From: Vampirovibrio sp.
GTDB taxonomy: Bacteria > Cyanobacteriota > Vampirovibrionia > Vampirovibrionales > JAJTHC01
Length of the DNA: 64,000 nt
Direction: 5' to 3'
Assembly: GCA_024998755.1 (NCBI GenBank)
Contig: JACEUU010000003.1
Span: 248,001-312,000, forward strand
The notes under the pieces: model-generated
The model's input: only the letters and a program-made list of their open reading frames with translations
Told to the model about the DNA's origin: nothing
The model's database searches: none
Program-made: the position numbers and the translations under genes
In this document: positions 46,628 through 55,742 of the stretch, piece after piece
Layout of the letters: each line of letters opens with the position of its first letter
Position numbering within the stretch: the stretch's first letter is position 1

Positions 46628-46975
46628 TTAAATTCTGCCTTCCCAATATCCGCCTTGTCTATCAAACAAGGCATCGTACCCAGACCAAAAACGGTACGGC
46701 GGAAATAGCCCAATAATAGCGTGTGTAGCCACTTTTTTACCCGGCTGACTATTGACCGCCTGCCCAATGCCAGGCCAAATAATCAGCGATAATGCCCCTG
46801 CCGCAACTGAACGCCCTGTAATATGCCCTCGGGTGCCTTTGGCTTCAACCGCACCGGTTAGCGTAGAGCCAACCACCAGTAAAACCAATGCCATAGCGGC
46901 GACAGTTTGCTTTAACCACTGACGATTTCTAACTGGAACGCCCACAATAGGCGACGATAAAGTCATCATGTTCAT
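46628..46975 (-). CDS. Small membrane protein of unknown function
   Basis: A 115-residue protein with an N-terminal signal anchor (VAAMALVLLVVGSTLTGAVE, possible cleavage after VEA) and a second hydrophobic segment carrying a proline-glycine-glutamine turn (LSLIIWPGIGQAVNSQPG), then a third (IIGLFPPYRFWSGYDAL). The PGxGQ turn resembles TM2/DUF5683-type membrane proteins, but the match is short. Function unknown. Confidence 0.65.
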   Translation of the reverse strand: MNMMTLSSPIVGVPVRNRQWLKQTVAAMALVLLVVGSTLTGAVEAKGTRGHITGRSVAAGALSLIIWPGIGQAVNSQPGKKVATHAIIGLFPPYRFWSGYDALFDRQGGYWEGRI

Positions 46976-47096
46976 AATATAATGATTTCCTTCTACTTTT
47001 TTAACCTATAATTAACGGATGAGTTAAATAGAAGTGAACCTTTCAGCAAGCACTTAACCCTATTACTATCTATACTCTTTTTTGAGAAACTTGACA

Positions 47097-47420
47097 ATGA
47101 CTTTACCACCTGTTACATCAATAATAATAGTTAGAAACTCGGAAGGCACTCCGTTTTTTGAGTATGCTTGCGATAGATGTAACGCCCCCGTGTGCGAGCG
47201 TCAAACCCTGATAGGCTTAGCCTTAGGCGTTGAAGAAGAAACGCTTTGCATTGCTTGTTTGGAAGTCCAAGAAGGGTTGGCACAAGACGTGTTTCTTCCC
47301 AAAACGAAACGGTATATTCAAAGCAGAGATTGCTTTAAAAAACCATGGAACGCCGTGGCGGAACAAGCCAAAAACTGCCCCCTTTTACCGTTAGGGCAAT
47401 GCCCTTGTCAGGATTTATAG
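47097..47420 (+). CDS. Small cysteine-rich protein, partner of TusA-like gene
   Basis: A 107-residue protein, from ATG 47097 rather than the in-frame TTG at 47082. It has paired cysteines (ACDRCNAPVCERQ and LCIACLEVQ), likely one zinc site, and more cysteines at the C-terminus (NCPLLPLGQCPCQ). It ends one codon before the ATG of the TusA-like gene, so the two are co-translated. A role in sulfur relay or metal handling is plausible from the pairing only. Confidence 0.65.
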   Translation: MTLPPVTSIIIVRNSEGTPFFEYACDRCNAPVCERQTLIGLALGVEEETLCIACLEVQEGLAQDVFLPKTKRYIQSRDCFKKPWNAVAEQAKNCPLLPLGQCPCQDL

Positions 47421-47693
47421 ATGATGATGTCTTCTTTATTGCCCTTTGACAAGCCTGCTAGTATTTCGTTGGATTTACGTAAGACCAAATGCCCGCTCAA
47501 CTTTGTGAAAGCCAAGCTGGCGTTGGAAAAATTGGTAATTGGCGAGGTGCTGGAAGTTTTGCTCCTAACCACGGGCGATTCTGCGTTGAATGTACCCAAT
47601 AGTTTTCGGCAAGAAGGGCAAGCAGTAGCCATATTGCCCTCAAGTACCGATGATGCCACCCTACAAGTGCTTCATATCGAAAGAGTCGTTTAA
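47421..47693 (+). CDS. TusA-family sulfurtransferase-like protein
   Basis: A 90-residue protein matching the TusA/SirA-like fold: LDLRKTKCPLNFVKAKLALE contains the CPxxxxK signature with the persulfide-carrying cysteine, followed by GEVLEVLLLTTGDSALNVPN and a C-terminal strand. TusA-like proteins carry sulfur for tRNA thiolation, molybdenum cofactor or Fe-S pathways. Which pathway applies is not evident. It directly follows the cysteine-rich small protein. Confidence 0.85.
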   Translation: MMMSSLLPFDKPASISLDLRKTKCPLNFVKAKLALEKLVIGEVLEVLLLTTGDSALNVPNSFRQEGQAVAILPSSTDDATLQVLHIERVV

Positions 47694-47755
47694 AAAAACT
47701 AGCACTAACAAAACTTTATACGCTTTTCTATAATTGGACACCAAAAAGTACCAAC

Positions 47756-48451
47756 ATGCAACCTTGTAGAAAGGCTTTTATCACCCTGCAAATACCAACC
47801 TTTTTCAAGCACCTACCTCCCCCCCCGAGCAATGAGCTTCAACCCAATTTTTACCGCTTTCTTTACGGGTATAATGGGCAAGGCTTGGCTGGCACTACAA
47901 TATTTACAGACCACTTAAAGCCTGTACTCTACGATGCTTGGGGTAATATATTAGGTGATAATAAGAGAGTTTTATTTACGTGTCCTATTTTATCAATAGT
48001 TTCACATGCACATAACACCAGTGTAACGAGGCACGCCGATGGGTTTGTATTACAAGCCTTAGATAACGAACCCCACAAGGTGAGAGGTGATGGTTCTGCT
48101 GTTTTCATAAAAACCAAAGCCTTGTTTGACAAAAAGACCTATCAAGCTTCTAGAGTTAAACCTAATGAGCCAGCCGTCTGTTATTTAGAAAACGGTGAAA
48201 ATAAATATTGGGGACGACCCGAAAGCCTTAATGCACTTAAACTACCGTTGCTCCATCTTTGGCAAGCGGTTAAAGAGGGTGGTAAAGTGATTATAACCCC
48301 CAATCAAGGGGCATCAAAAACCATTTCATTAGCAGAAAATAATTTAAAGCTATTCCCTCGCTCTTTCCTAGAAGGGATGCTTCAATTAGAATGGTTACTA
48401 ATGGGATTTAATCCTAAACTCAGCTACCTTAAGCGTGAACATTTTGATTGA
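47756..48451 (+). CDS. Hypothetical protein
   Basis: A 231-residue soluble protein not recognised. It is probably mixed alpha/beta; it has no signal peptide or evident catalytic motif. Notable stretches: FYRFLYGYNGQGLAGTTIF, SHAHNTSVTRHADGFVLQAL and SFLEGMLQLEWLLMGFNPKL. It lies between the TusA-like gene and xseA on the same strand, 30 bp before xseA, so it may share its transcript. Confidence 0.65.
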   Translation: MQPCRKAFITLQIPTFFKHLPPPPSNELQPNFYRFLYGYNGQGLAGTTIFTDHLKPVLYDAWGNILGDNKRVLFTCPILSIVSHAHNTSVTRHADGFVLQALDNEPHKVRGDGSAVFIKTKALFDKKTYQASRVKPNEPAVCYLENGENKYWGRPESLNALKLPLLHLWQAVKEGGKVIITPNQGASKTISLAENNLKLFPRSFLEGMLQLEWLLMGFNPKLSYLKREHFD

Positions 48452-48481
48452 TGCTACTGTGCTATAGAAACAACTTATCCA

Positions 48482-49774
48482 ATGCCTGCACTGCCCCCGC
48501 CAATTAACCAACTGAACTTGCTGGATTCGCTCAACCAACAAACCAGCGAAGCCGAACCCAGCAACAAGGAACCTGCCATTTTTTCGGTTTCACAACTAAC
48601 CAACCTGCTCGGTTCTGCGTGGAAAATGCACCCCACGTTGGGCAATAAAGTGCTGGTTGAAGGCGAAATTTCCAACCTCAAAAAATCCGCCAGAGGGCAC
48701 GTCTACTTCACCCTAAAAGATGAAGGGGCTAGCATTTCCGGCGTACTTTGGGCATCTACCGCCAGCAAGCTAAAAATCTCGCTAGAAGAAGGAATGGCAG
48801 TTATCGCCACAGGGCTGGTTGAAATCTACGCCCCATCAGGCAATTACTCATTGGTGGTTTCAAAAATTGAACCTGTCGGACTAGGGGCGTTACAACTAGC
48901 CTATCAGCAATTGAAAGAAAAATTAGACGCCGAAGGGCTATTTGAAGCATCTCGAAAACGAGCATTATCGCTATTTCCCTTTAAAATTGGCTTAGTAACC
49001 AGCAGTACAGGGTCTGTTTTGCATGATATGATGCGGGTGATTCAAGCCAAAAACCCCGCTTTAACTGTTGTTTTATCCCCCGCCAAAGTACAAGGAGCAG
49101 GGGCTTCTGCAGAAATTGCCCAAGCCATTGAAAGCCTACAAAACCCTGCTTTAGGGCTGGAAGTCATCATTGTAGCCAGAGGGGGCGGTAGCTTTGAAGA
49201 TTTATTCTGCTTCAGTGAAGAAGCCGTGGTTAGAGCCATTGCCACTAGCAGGCTACCCATTGTTACCGGCATCGGGCATGAACCGGATTTCGGGCTGGCA
49301 GATGCTGTCGCGGATTATTCCGCCCAAACCCCAACCGCTGCGGCGGATATGGCGGTAGGCAATTGGTTTGATTGGCAACACACTTTAACGCAAACTGTTA
49401 GCTGGCTGGCGGAAACTGTCGAACGGGCGGTGGGCTTGGCAACACAAGATGTGGATTGGAAAACGGCTCAACTGCAAGAAGGGCTACAGCACCAAACCCT
49501 GCAAGCCGAACAAGCCTTAACCCAGCTGGCAAATACCTTAGAACGAGATGCTCTGCAAAATTTAACATGGGCGGAACAACGGTTTCAACAACAAGTGGCT
49601 GAACTAGAAGCCTTCAGTCCCTTGCAGGTATTAAACCGAGGGTATGCCGTGCTGGAAACCTTACAAACCCATCACCCTGTGAAAACGATCCAATCCCTTC
49701 GAGTAAACGACCAGCTAAAGGCACGGCTAGCGGAAGGAGCATTGCTCCTCCGAGTAGAGGACATCCTCCCTTAA
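48482..49774 (+). CDS. xseA: Exodeoxyribonuclease VII large subunit
   Basis: A 430-residue XseA, part of the single-strand-specific exonuclease VII used in repair. The N-terminal OB fold (VEGEISNLKKSARGHVYFTL) is followed by the nuclease domain (IGLVTSSTGSVLHDMMRVIQ, IIVARGGGSFEDLFCFSEEA, TGIGHEPDFGLADAVADYSA, QTPTAAADMAV) and a long coiled coil (about 300-380) ending with LNRGYAVLE. The small subunit xseB is not adjacent. An N-terminal extension of about 30 residues precedes the OB fold. Confidence 0.96.
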   Translation: MPALPPPINQLNLLDSLNQQTSEAEPSNKEPAIFSVSQLTNLLGSAWKMHPTLGNKVLVEGEISNLKKSARGHVYFTLKDEGASISGVLWASTASKLKISLEEGMAVIATGLVEIYAPSGNYSLVVSKIEPVGLGALQLAYQQLKEKLDAEGLFEASRKRALSLFPFKIGLVTSSTGSVLHDMMRVIQAKNPALTVVLSPAKVQGAGASAEIAQAIESLQNPALGLEVIIVARGGGSFEDLFCFSEEAVVRAIATSRLPIVTGIGHEPDFGLADAVADYSAQTPTAAADMAVGNWFDWQHTLTQTVSWLAETVERAVGLATQDVDWKTAQLQEGLQHQTLQAEQALTQLANTLERDALQNLTWAEQRFQQQVAELEAFSPLQVLNRGYAVLETLQTHHPVKTIQSLRVNDQLKARLAEGALLLRVEDILP

Positions 49775-49960
49775 TAAAGTGATAATCATCTCAACGCTTG
49801 TTTTATTAATCAAAAAACTGTAAACTAAAGGTAGCATTACCTTACACTGTTGTACAATGCCTATTGATAGGCTCTGTAGTGAAAAAATTTATCGTTTTGT
49901 TATCCAAATATCCGTTACATTATGCAATAAGCGGTCATTGATTAGAAAAGAGCAGTTCCT

Positions 49961-52582
49961 ATGTTTGAACGGTTTACGGAAAAAGCCATTAAGGTCATTA
50001 TGTTGGCTCAAGAAGAAGCAAGACGCTTGGGGCATAACTTTGTAGGGACAGAACAAATTTTATTAGGCCTTGTAGGCGAAGGCACGGGCATTGCTGCAAA
50101 AACCCTTAAAAGCATGGGCATTAACCTAAAAGAAGCCCGAGCCGAAGTGGAAAAAATTATCGGGCGTGGGTCTGGGTTTGTAGCCGTTGAAATCCCCTTT
50201 ACCCCAAGAGCCAAGCGGGTGTTAGAATTGTCTTGGGATGAAGCACGTCAACTAGGGCATAACTACATTGGGACTGAACACCTCTTACTGGGGTTGATTC
50301 GCGAAGGAGAAGGCGTAGCCGCTAGAGTGCTTGAAAACCTAGGCGTTGATTTAGGTAAAATTCGTTCCAACGTGGTGCGGATGTTAGGCGAAACCCGTGC
50401 AGGAACAGGTGCTGGCGGTAGTTCAAGCAGTAGTTCCAGTGGTAGTAGTTCTTCTGGTAAAAGCAAAACGCCTACGTTAGATGAATTTTCACAAAACCTT
50501 AGCCTTGCTGCACAAGAACAACGGCTAGACCCTGTTATTGGGCGTGAAACCGAAATTGAGCGGGTCATTCAAATTTTAGGGCGACGTTCCAAAAATAACC
50601 CTGTATTGATTGGCGAACCAGGTGTGGGTAAAACCGCCATTGCTGAAGGGTTAGCTCAACGCATTTTCACTGGCGATATTCCCGAACTGCTTCGGGAAAA
50701 GAAAATTATTCAGCTAGATATGGGCTTGTTGGTAGCAGGCACAAAATATCGGGGCGAATTTGAAGAACGTCTTAAAAAAGTAATGGACGAAATTCGTCAA
50801 TCTGGCAATATTATTTTGGTTATTGATGAAATGCACACGCTTATTGGGGCGGGGGCGGCAGAAGGGGCTATTGACGCTGCTAACATCTTAAAACCTTCGC
50901 TTTCCCGTGGGGAATTACAGGTCATTGGGGCTACCACTATTTCAGAATACCGCAAGCACATTGAAAAAGATGCGGCGTTAGAACGTCGGTTTCAGCCGGT
51001 GTTTGTAGACCAGCCTGCTGTGCATGAAGCCATTGAAATTATCAAAGGCCTACGGGAAAAATACGAAGAGCATCACCATTTAACCATTACAGATAAGGCG
51101 GTGGAAGCTTCCGTTATTTTGTCAGACCGCTACATTTCCGACCGCTTTTTACCAGATAAAGCGATTGACCTAATGGATGAAGCAGCTTCAAAAGTTCGGT
51201 TGGCTACAGGTAAATTACCACCTGAAGGCAAAGCCTTAGAAACTGAAATTAAAGCCGTTGCGGTTCAAAAAGAAGCCGCAATCCGCAATCAAGAATTTGA
51301 AAACGCCACCGAGTTTAGGGATAAGGAAGCAACCTTGCGGGAACAATTGCGAGAAATAGCAGATGCCCACAAAAAAACGCTAAACCCGAAAGATATTTTA
51401 GTAACGGATGAACATATCGCTCAAATTGTTTCACAATGGACGGGTGTACCTGTTTCTAAACTAACTGAAACTGAAAGCGAAAAGCTACTTAAAATGGAAG
51501 ACATTCTGCACCAAAGCGTGATTGGTCAGCATGACGCGGTGATTGCCATTTCAAAAGCGATTCGTCGGGCAAGAGTTGGCTTAAAGAACCCGAACCGTCC
51601 GATTGGCTCATTCATTTTTTGCGGGCCTACAGGGGTGGGTAAAACCGAACTAGCCAAAACACTCGCCTCTTATTTCTTTGGTTCTGAAGATAGTATGATT
51701 CGCTTGGATATGTCTGAATTTATGGAACGCCACACGGTTTCCAAGTTGATTGGAGCACCCCCAGGCTATGTGGGCTTCAACGATGGTGGGCAATTAACCG
51801 AAGCGGTTCGTAGGAAACCTTACAGCGTATTGTTGTTTGATGAAGTCGAAAAAGCTCACCCTGATGTATTTAACGTGATGCTCCAAATTTTGGATGACGG
51901 ACGTTTGAGCGATTCTAAAGGGCGAACGGTTGATTTTAAAAACACCATTATTATTATGACTTCTAACGTTGGGGCTCAAGGTATTGAAAATCCTTCCAGT
52001 ATTGGATTTTCAACCCCAAATAGCGATGATAAGCAAGCTCGCTATGAAAACATTAAAAGCAAAGTAACCGAATCCATGAAGCAAGTATTCCGTCCAGAAT
52101 TCTTGAACAGATTGGATGACGTCATTATTTTCCAACCGCTTTCAAAAGAAGAAATTCGCTTAATTGTGGATATTATGGCGAAAGACTTGCTTAAACGCAT
52201 TAAATCTAAAAAAATGCAATTGGAACTTAGCGACGAAGTAAAAGACGATTTAGCAAAAGAAGGCTACAGCCCTTCTTATGGTGCTAGACCGTTGCGTCGG
52301 GTTATTCAAAAACGCATTGAAGACCCGTTATGCGAAGATTTGTTAATGGGTACATTCGTTCCGGGTGATGTGTTGCTAGCCAAGCTACAACAAGATGAAA
52401 CCGAAGATGAAAACGGCAAAAAGAAAAAGCCAACCATCATCTTTGAAAAAACCGGCACGTTACCGTTGGAAAGTTTTGAAGAAGACACCCAAAAAGCAGC
52501 GTCTACCAATTTGGTTTCAGCAGGTAAAACGAGCTCAGGCTCAGGCACTAAATCTGGTAAAGAAAGAGAATTAGAAGCCTAA
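49961..52582 (+). CDS. clpC: ATP-dependent Clp protease ATPase subunit ClpC
   Basis: An 873-residue Hsp100/ClpC. Clp-N repeats ([20 protein letters not shown] and [20 protein letters not shown]), a serine/glycine linker unusual in its purity (about residues 149-168), first AAA+ module ([13 protein letters not shown] near 220), UVR-type middle domain ([20 protein letters not shown]), second AAA+ module ([13 protein letters not shown] near 556) and a C-terminal D2-small domain. The middle domain identifies ClpC rather than ClpB. It unfolds substrates for ClpP. Strong terminator downstream. Confidence 0.97.
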   Translation: MFERFTEKAIKVIMLAQEEARRLGHNFVGTEQILLGLVGEGTGIAAKTLKSMGINLKEARAEVEKIIGRGSGFVAVEIPFTPRAKRVLELSWDEARQLGHNYIGTEHLLLGLIREGEGVAARVLENLGVDLGKIRSNVVRMLGETRAGTGAGGSSSSSSSGSSSSGKSKTPTLDEFSQNLSLAAQEQRLDPVIGRETEIERVIQILGRRSKNNPVLIGEPGVGKTAIAEGLAQRIFTGDIPELLREKKIIQLDMGLLVAGTKYRGEFEERLKKVMDEIRQSGNIILVIDEMHTLIGAGAAEGAIDAANILKPSLSRGELQVIGATTISEYRKHIEKDAALERRFQPVFVDQPAVHEAIEIIKGLREKYEEHHHLTITDKAVEASVILSDRYISDRFLPDKAIDLMDEAASKVRLATGKLPPEGKALETEIKAVAVQKEAAIRNQEFENATEFRDKEATLREQLREIADAHKKTLNPKDILVTDEHIAQIVSQWTGVPVSKLTETESEKLLKMEDILHQSVIGQHDAVIAISKAIRRARVGLKNPNRPIGSFIFCGPTGVGKTELAKTLASYFFGSEDSMIRLDMSEFMERHTVSKLIGAPPGYVGFNDGGQLTEAVRRKPYSVLLFDEVEKAHPDVFNVMLQILDDGRLSDSKGRTVDFKNTIIIMTSNVGAQGIENPSSIGFSTPNSDDKQARYENIKSKVTESMKQVFRPEFLNRLDDVIIFQPLSKEEIRLIVDIMAKDLLKRIKSKKMQLELSDEVKDDLAKEGYSPSYGARPLRRVIQKRIEDPLCEDLLMGTFVPGDVLLAKLQQDETEDENGKKKKPTIIFEKTGTLPLESFEEDTQKAASTNLVSAGKTSSGSGTKSGKERELEA

Positions 52583-52599
52583 CCACACCATTACTACTA

Positions 52600-52633
52600 C
52601 ATACAGAGGCTGAAATAATAGCCTCTGTATGTA
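52600..52633 (+). terminator. Rho-independent terminator of clpC
   Basis: A 13-bp perfect stem (ACATACAGAGGCT and its complement) with an 8-base loop, followed by ATTTTAG. Confidence 0.88.
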
Positions 52634-52672
52634 TTTTAGACCCCAACTTAATAGTGAAAGACGCCTCCAGCA

Positions 52673-53947
52673 ATGATGAACCGTGTACACCCCTTTAAAA
52701 CCGTATTTCTTTCCGCCAGTATTATTTTTAGCCTACTATTAGGCACTACTACCTACCTGCCTGCTTTTGCTGCAGATAAACCCACTGCCCCTGATACTTC
52801 AATTACCTTGAAAGCAACCGCTGAAGCACCGCCTAGCATTTCACCCCAAGCGTTATACGAAGAAGTATGGGGTATTATTGCCGGTAAGTTTGTGGATGAA
52901 AGCAAAAACGGACAAGATTGGCGTATTTGGCGACACCGCTACGATAAGGCCATGAAAACCCCCGACGATGCATACGTTTGTATTGAAACGATGTTAGCCA
53001 GCTTAGATGACCGCTACACTCGGTTTTTAACCCCTTCTGAATTTAAAGATGAACGCGATTCTATTAAAGCCGTGCTATTTGGTATTGGTATTCAAATAGG
53101 CATTAAAGAAAACAAATTGGTGGTTATTGCCCCCATTGAAGACACCCCCGCTGCCAGAGCAGGGCTAAAATCAAACGACGAAATTTTGTCTATTGATGGG
53201 CATTCCGCCTTGGGAATGTCTGTTAAAGATGGGGCTTCCTACATTAAAGGCGAAAAAGGCACTTCCGTTAAACTACTAATTAAACGGGAAGGCAAGGAAA
53301 TACCCTTTGTTGTTGTGAGAGATGAAATTAAATTGAAATCCGTTTCAACCAAACCGCCGTTTGAAAAAACCGTTATTCCTAGCACGCTGGGCTATATTAA
53401 ACTGTCTTCGTTTATTTCTAATTCTGCTGGAAAAGAATTTGTCGATGCCCTAAATAGTATGCCTGATAAAGCAGGTTATATTGTTGATTTACGCTCCAAC
53501 CCCGGTGGGTTACTTGAAAATGCCACCAGCATTGCAGATTTGTTCTTAAAAGAAGGTGGTATTGTTTCCACCGTAGACCGGTATGGCTATAAAATTGTAA
53601 CTGAAGCCACGTCTCCTGTCATTACAGATAAACCCTTGGTTGTGCTAATTGATGATGGGTCTGCGTCTGCTTCTGAAATCCTTTCTGGGGCGTTGAAAGA
53701 CCATGCTAGGGCAACTTTGGTAGGGCATAAATCGTTTGGTAAAGGGTTGGTGCAGGAAATTAATGGTACTTCAGGTGGTACAGGGCTGCACGTTACCACC
53801 CAAAAATACTTAACCCCGAATGATATTGACATCAACAAAAAAGGTATTGACCCTGATGTGGTGGTGAAAGTAACTGAGACCGATTTAAAAGCGGGTAAAG
53901 ACTTACAGCTAGAAAAAGCGGTTGAATTGCTAACAAAAAAACCGTAA
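52673..53947 (+). CDS. ctpA: C-terminal processing protease (CtpA/Prc family)
   Basis: A 424-residue S41 peptidase with a signal peptide (VFLSASIIFSLLLGTTTYLP then AFA). Domains: an N-terminal helical part (EEVWGIIAGKFVDESKNGQD), PDZ (GIGIQIGIKENKLVVIAPIE, PAARAGLKSNDEILSIDGH), and the catalytic core (YIVDLRSNPGGLLENA, DDGSASASEILSGALKDH with the nucleophile serine, and HKSFGKGLVQ with the lysine). Acts in the periplasm on C-terminal tails; in Cyanobacteria the family matures D1, but no photosystem is evident here, so it is probably a general envelope protease. Confidence 0.95.
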   Translation: MMNRVHPFKTVFLSASIIFSLLLGTTTYLPAFAADKPTAPDTSITLKATAEAPPSISPQALYEEVWGIIAGKFVDESKNGQDWRIWRHRYDKAMKTPDDAYVCIETMLASLDDRYTRFLTPSEFKDERDSIKAVLFGIGIQIGIKENKLVVIAPIEDTPAARAGLKSNDEILSIDGHSALGMSVKDGASYIKGEKGTSVKLLIKREGKEIPFVVVRDEIKLKSVSTKPPFEKTVIPSTLGYIKLSSFISNSAGKEFVDALNSMPDKAGYIVDLRSNPGGLLENATSIADLFLKEGGIVSTVDRYGYKIVTEATSPVITDKPLVVLIDDGSASASEILSGALKDHARATLVGHKSFGKGLVQEINGTSGGTGLHVTTQKYLTPNDIDINKKGIDPDVVVKVTETDLKAGKDLQLEKAVELLTKKP

Positions 53948-53974
53948 CCCTTCAGACTATTTCTTATTAATTTT

Positions 53975-54013
53975 AAAAACGTGTTATTGTTTGTAAAACG
54001 CTAGCACGTTTTT
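53975..54013 (+). terminator. Terminator of ctpA
   Basis: AAAAACGTG pairs with CACGTTTTT around a 21-base loop, the right arm providing the T-run. Confidence 0.7.
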
Positions 54014-54077
54014 GGCTTGAATGGGTTTTATGTGCCTAGTTATACAAATCAAATTGTTCAAGGTGATTCTCTTACTC

Positions 54078-55742
54078 ATGATTTCTTCGGCTTACAATAA
54101 CAACAGCAGTATGGGCTTTTCGCTAGAAAAAACCCAGCGGTTTAGTTCGCCTAGAAAAGAACTGCCTGCCACCATTGATGACCAAGCAACAGCATCCGAA
54201 GAAGCTAAAAAAAAGGCGTCGCCCCCGAAAGAAGATGGCTTTTTTAAAACACAAGTAACTACAACTGCTTCTGATGCAGATGCTGAAGCTGCTCAAAAAG
54301 CCTTAGCACCACTAGCCAATTTACCAACACCTGTTAGCCACCTAATGGCAGGTAATAACGGTACTGGCATGGCTACTACTACCGCCCCACAAATTTATGT
54401 AATTAACGCTGGGGGTACACCACCCCCACCGCCTACCATTGATATGGAAGTAGATACAAACCCAAACCAACCTAATGGGGTTGGATTATTAGGGTTAAAC
54501 CCCACAACAACCCTATCACTACACGAAGGGGCTGGTGGCGGTGGGCATCACGCAGAAGGACACCACGGGGGCGGAGGCTATAACTGGTTTAATTCAGTCT
54601 ATCCTTTTGCCTTAGGGGGAGAAGGCTTTGCTTGGGGACAACAAATGTTAAGCGGTGCAGCAGTAGGTGCCGTGTTAGCCTTTATGATTAACGGTGTGGG
54701 TAATTTATTTGAAGATGATTATTTAGGCCCGCTCAATAATTGTATTGACTCTGTTGCGGATGGTGCTAAAAATATCCCTTTTATTGGGGATGTTGCTTCA
54801 GCAATTATCCGTTTACCCAATAAAATATTTACGCCTAAAGGGATTGCTCGGTTACATTTTGATAAAGCCACAGATAGACGTTACAAGTTAATTCTTAAGC
54901 CTAGCGATGGGTCTCCTGCCTACGTTCAAGCATCCAAAAATAAAGGGCTATTACCAAAATTAGGCATTAATGGAGGCTATCAAGAATTTGCCAAAGTTTA
55001 TAAAGAAGAAACTGCTAATAACTGGTTTGGTGCCAAGTGGAGACAACTAAAGCACGCTGGTGAAAATCTAAAGTTATGGGGATGGAATAACGCCGAAGGT
55101 ATTCTCTCTAACGAAGAAAATATGAAAGCAATTAAATATACCGATTTAGAACGATTTGGACAAGAAGCACTCATTCAATTTATTGGCGATGTGCAGCAAC
55201 CCAGAAAAATTCAAGTATTTGAAAAGCTCAATGGACAACCTGCTACCACTAAAGTATATGAATTCGATGTTGCTTTACAACGCTACAAGCTAATATTAGC
55301 CAAAACCATTGATAAAAAAGTGAATTGGGTAGGCGCAGATTTTGTTTGGGATGAAGCCAGCAAAGCCTATAGCTATACTTTAAAGAATAGCAGACAACTA
55401 ACTGACCTGTCCGAACCTAAACAGGAATGGTTAAAAGAATTGAAAAATTCCAGCTTAAAAACGCTCAATGAAATTGCCCCAATGGCACATGAAATGTTGG
55501 GTGGTTTAGATATTCGCAAAAACGCCAACGCCTTTAAAAACACATGGGATGACGTTGTTATGAAGTACATTCCGCTTCGTGGTATGGCATTAGGAGCCTT
55601 AATTGGCGGTGTGTTAGCCATGAGAGCGGGCTATTATGAAGCGGGTCATAAACATCTCAACATCAACGAAGAAGAGCATGAACGCAATTGGTACGACCCC
55701 AGAGGATGGGGGAAAACAGCCAGAAGCTTTATACCATTCTAA
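54078..55742 (+). CDS. Hypothetical protein with His/Gly-rich segment and two hydrophobic helices
   Basis: A 554-residue protein, start ATG 54078 chosen because AAGGTGA lies about 11 bp upstream (an ATG at 54021 is possible). Residues 1-150 are disordered and Ser/Ala/Thr/Pro-rich; near 155-175 is GAGGGGHHAEGHHGGGGYN. Hydrophobic helices occur near 195-215 (GAAVGAVLAFMINGVGNLF) and 510-530 (GMALGALIGGVLAMRAGYY), flanking a repeat-like central region where RYKLILKPSDG and RYKLILAKTIDKK recur. No family recognised. The stop overlaps the convergent uvrC stop by 4 bp. Confidence 0.75.
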   Translation: MISSAYNNNSSMGFSLEKTQRFSSPRKELPATIDDQATASEEAKKKASPPKEDGFFKTQVTTTASDADAEAAQKALAPLANLPTPVSHLMAGNNGTGMATTTAPQIYVINAGGTPPPPPTIDMEVDTNPNQPNGVGLLGLNPTTTLSLHEGAGGGGHHAEGHHGGGGYNWFNSVYPFALGGEGFAWGQQMLSGAAVGAVLAFMINGVGNLFEDDYLGPLNNCIDSVADGAKNIPFIGDVASAIIRLPNKIFTPKGIARLHFDKATDRRYKLILKPSDGSPAYVQASKNKGLLPKLGINGGYQEFAKVYKEETANNWFGAKWRQLKHAGENLKLWGWNNAEGILSNEENMKAIKYTDLERFGQEALIQFIGDVQQPRKIQVFEKLNGQPATTKVYEFDVALQRYKLILAKTIDKKVNWVGADFVWDEASKAYSYTLKNSRQLTDLSEPKQEWLKELKNSSLKTLNEIAPMAHEMLGGLDIRKNANAFKNTWDDVVMKYIPLRGMALGALIGGVLAMRAGYYEAGHKHLNINEEEHERNWYDPRGWGKTARSFIPF

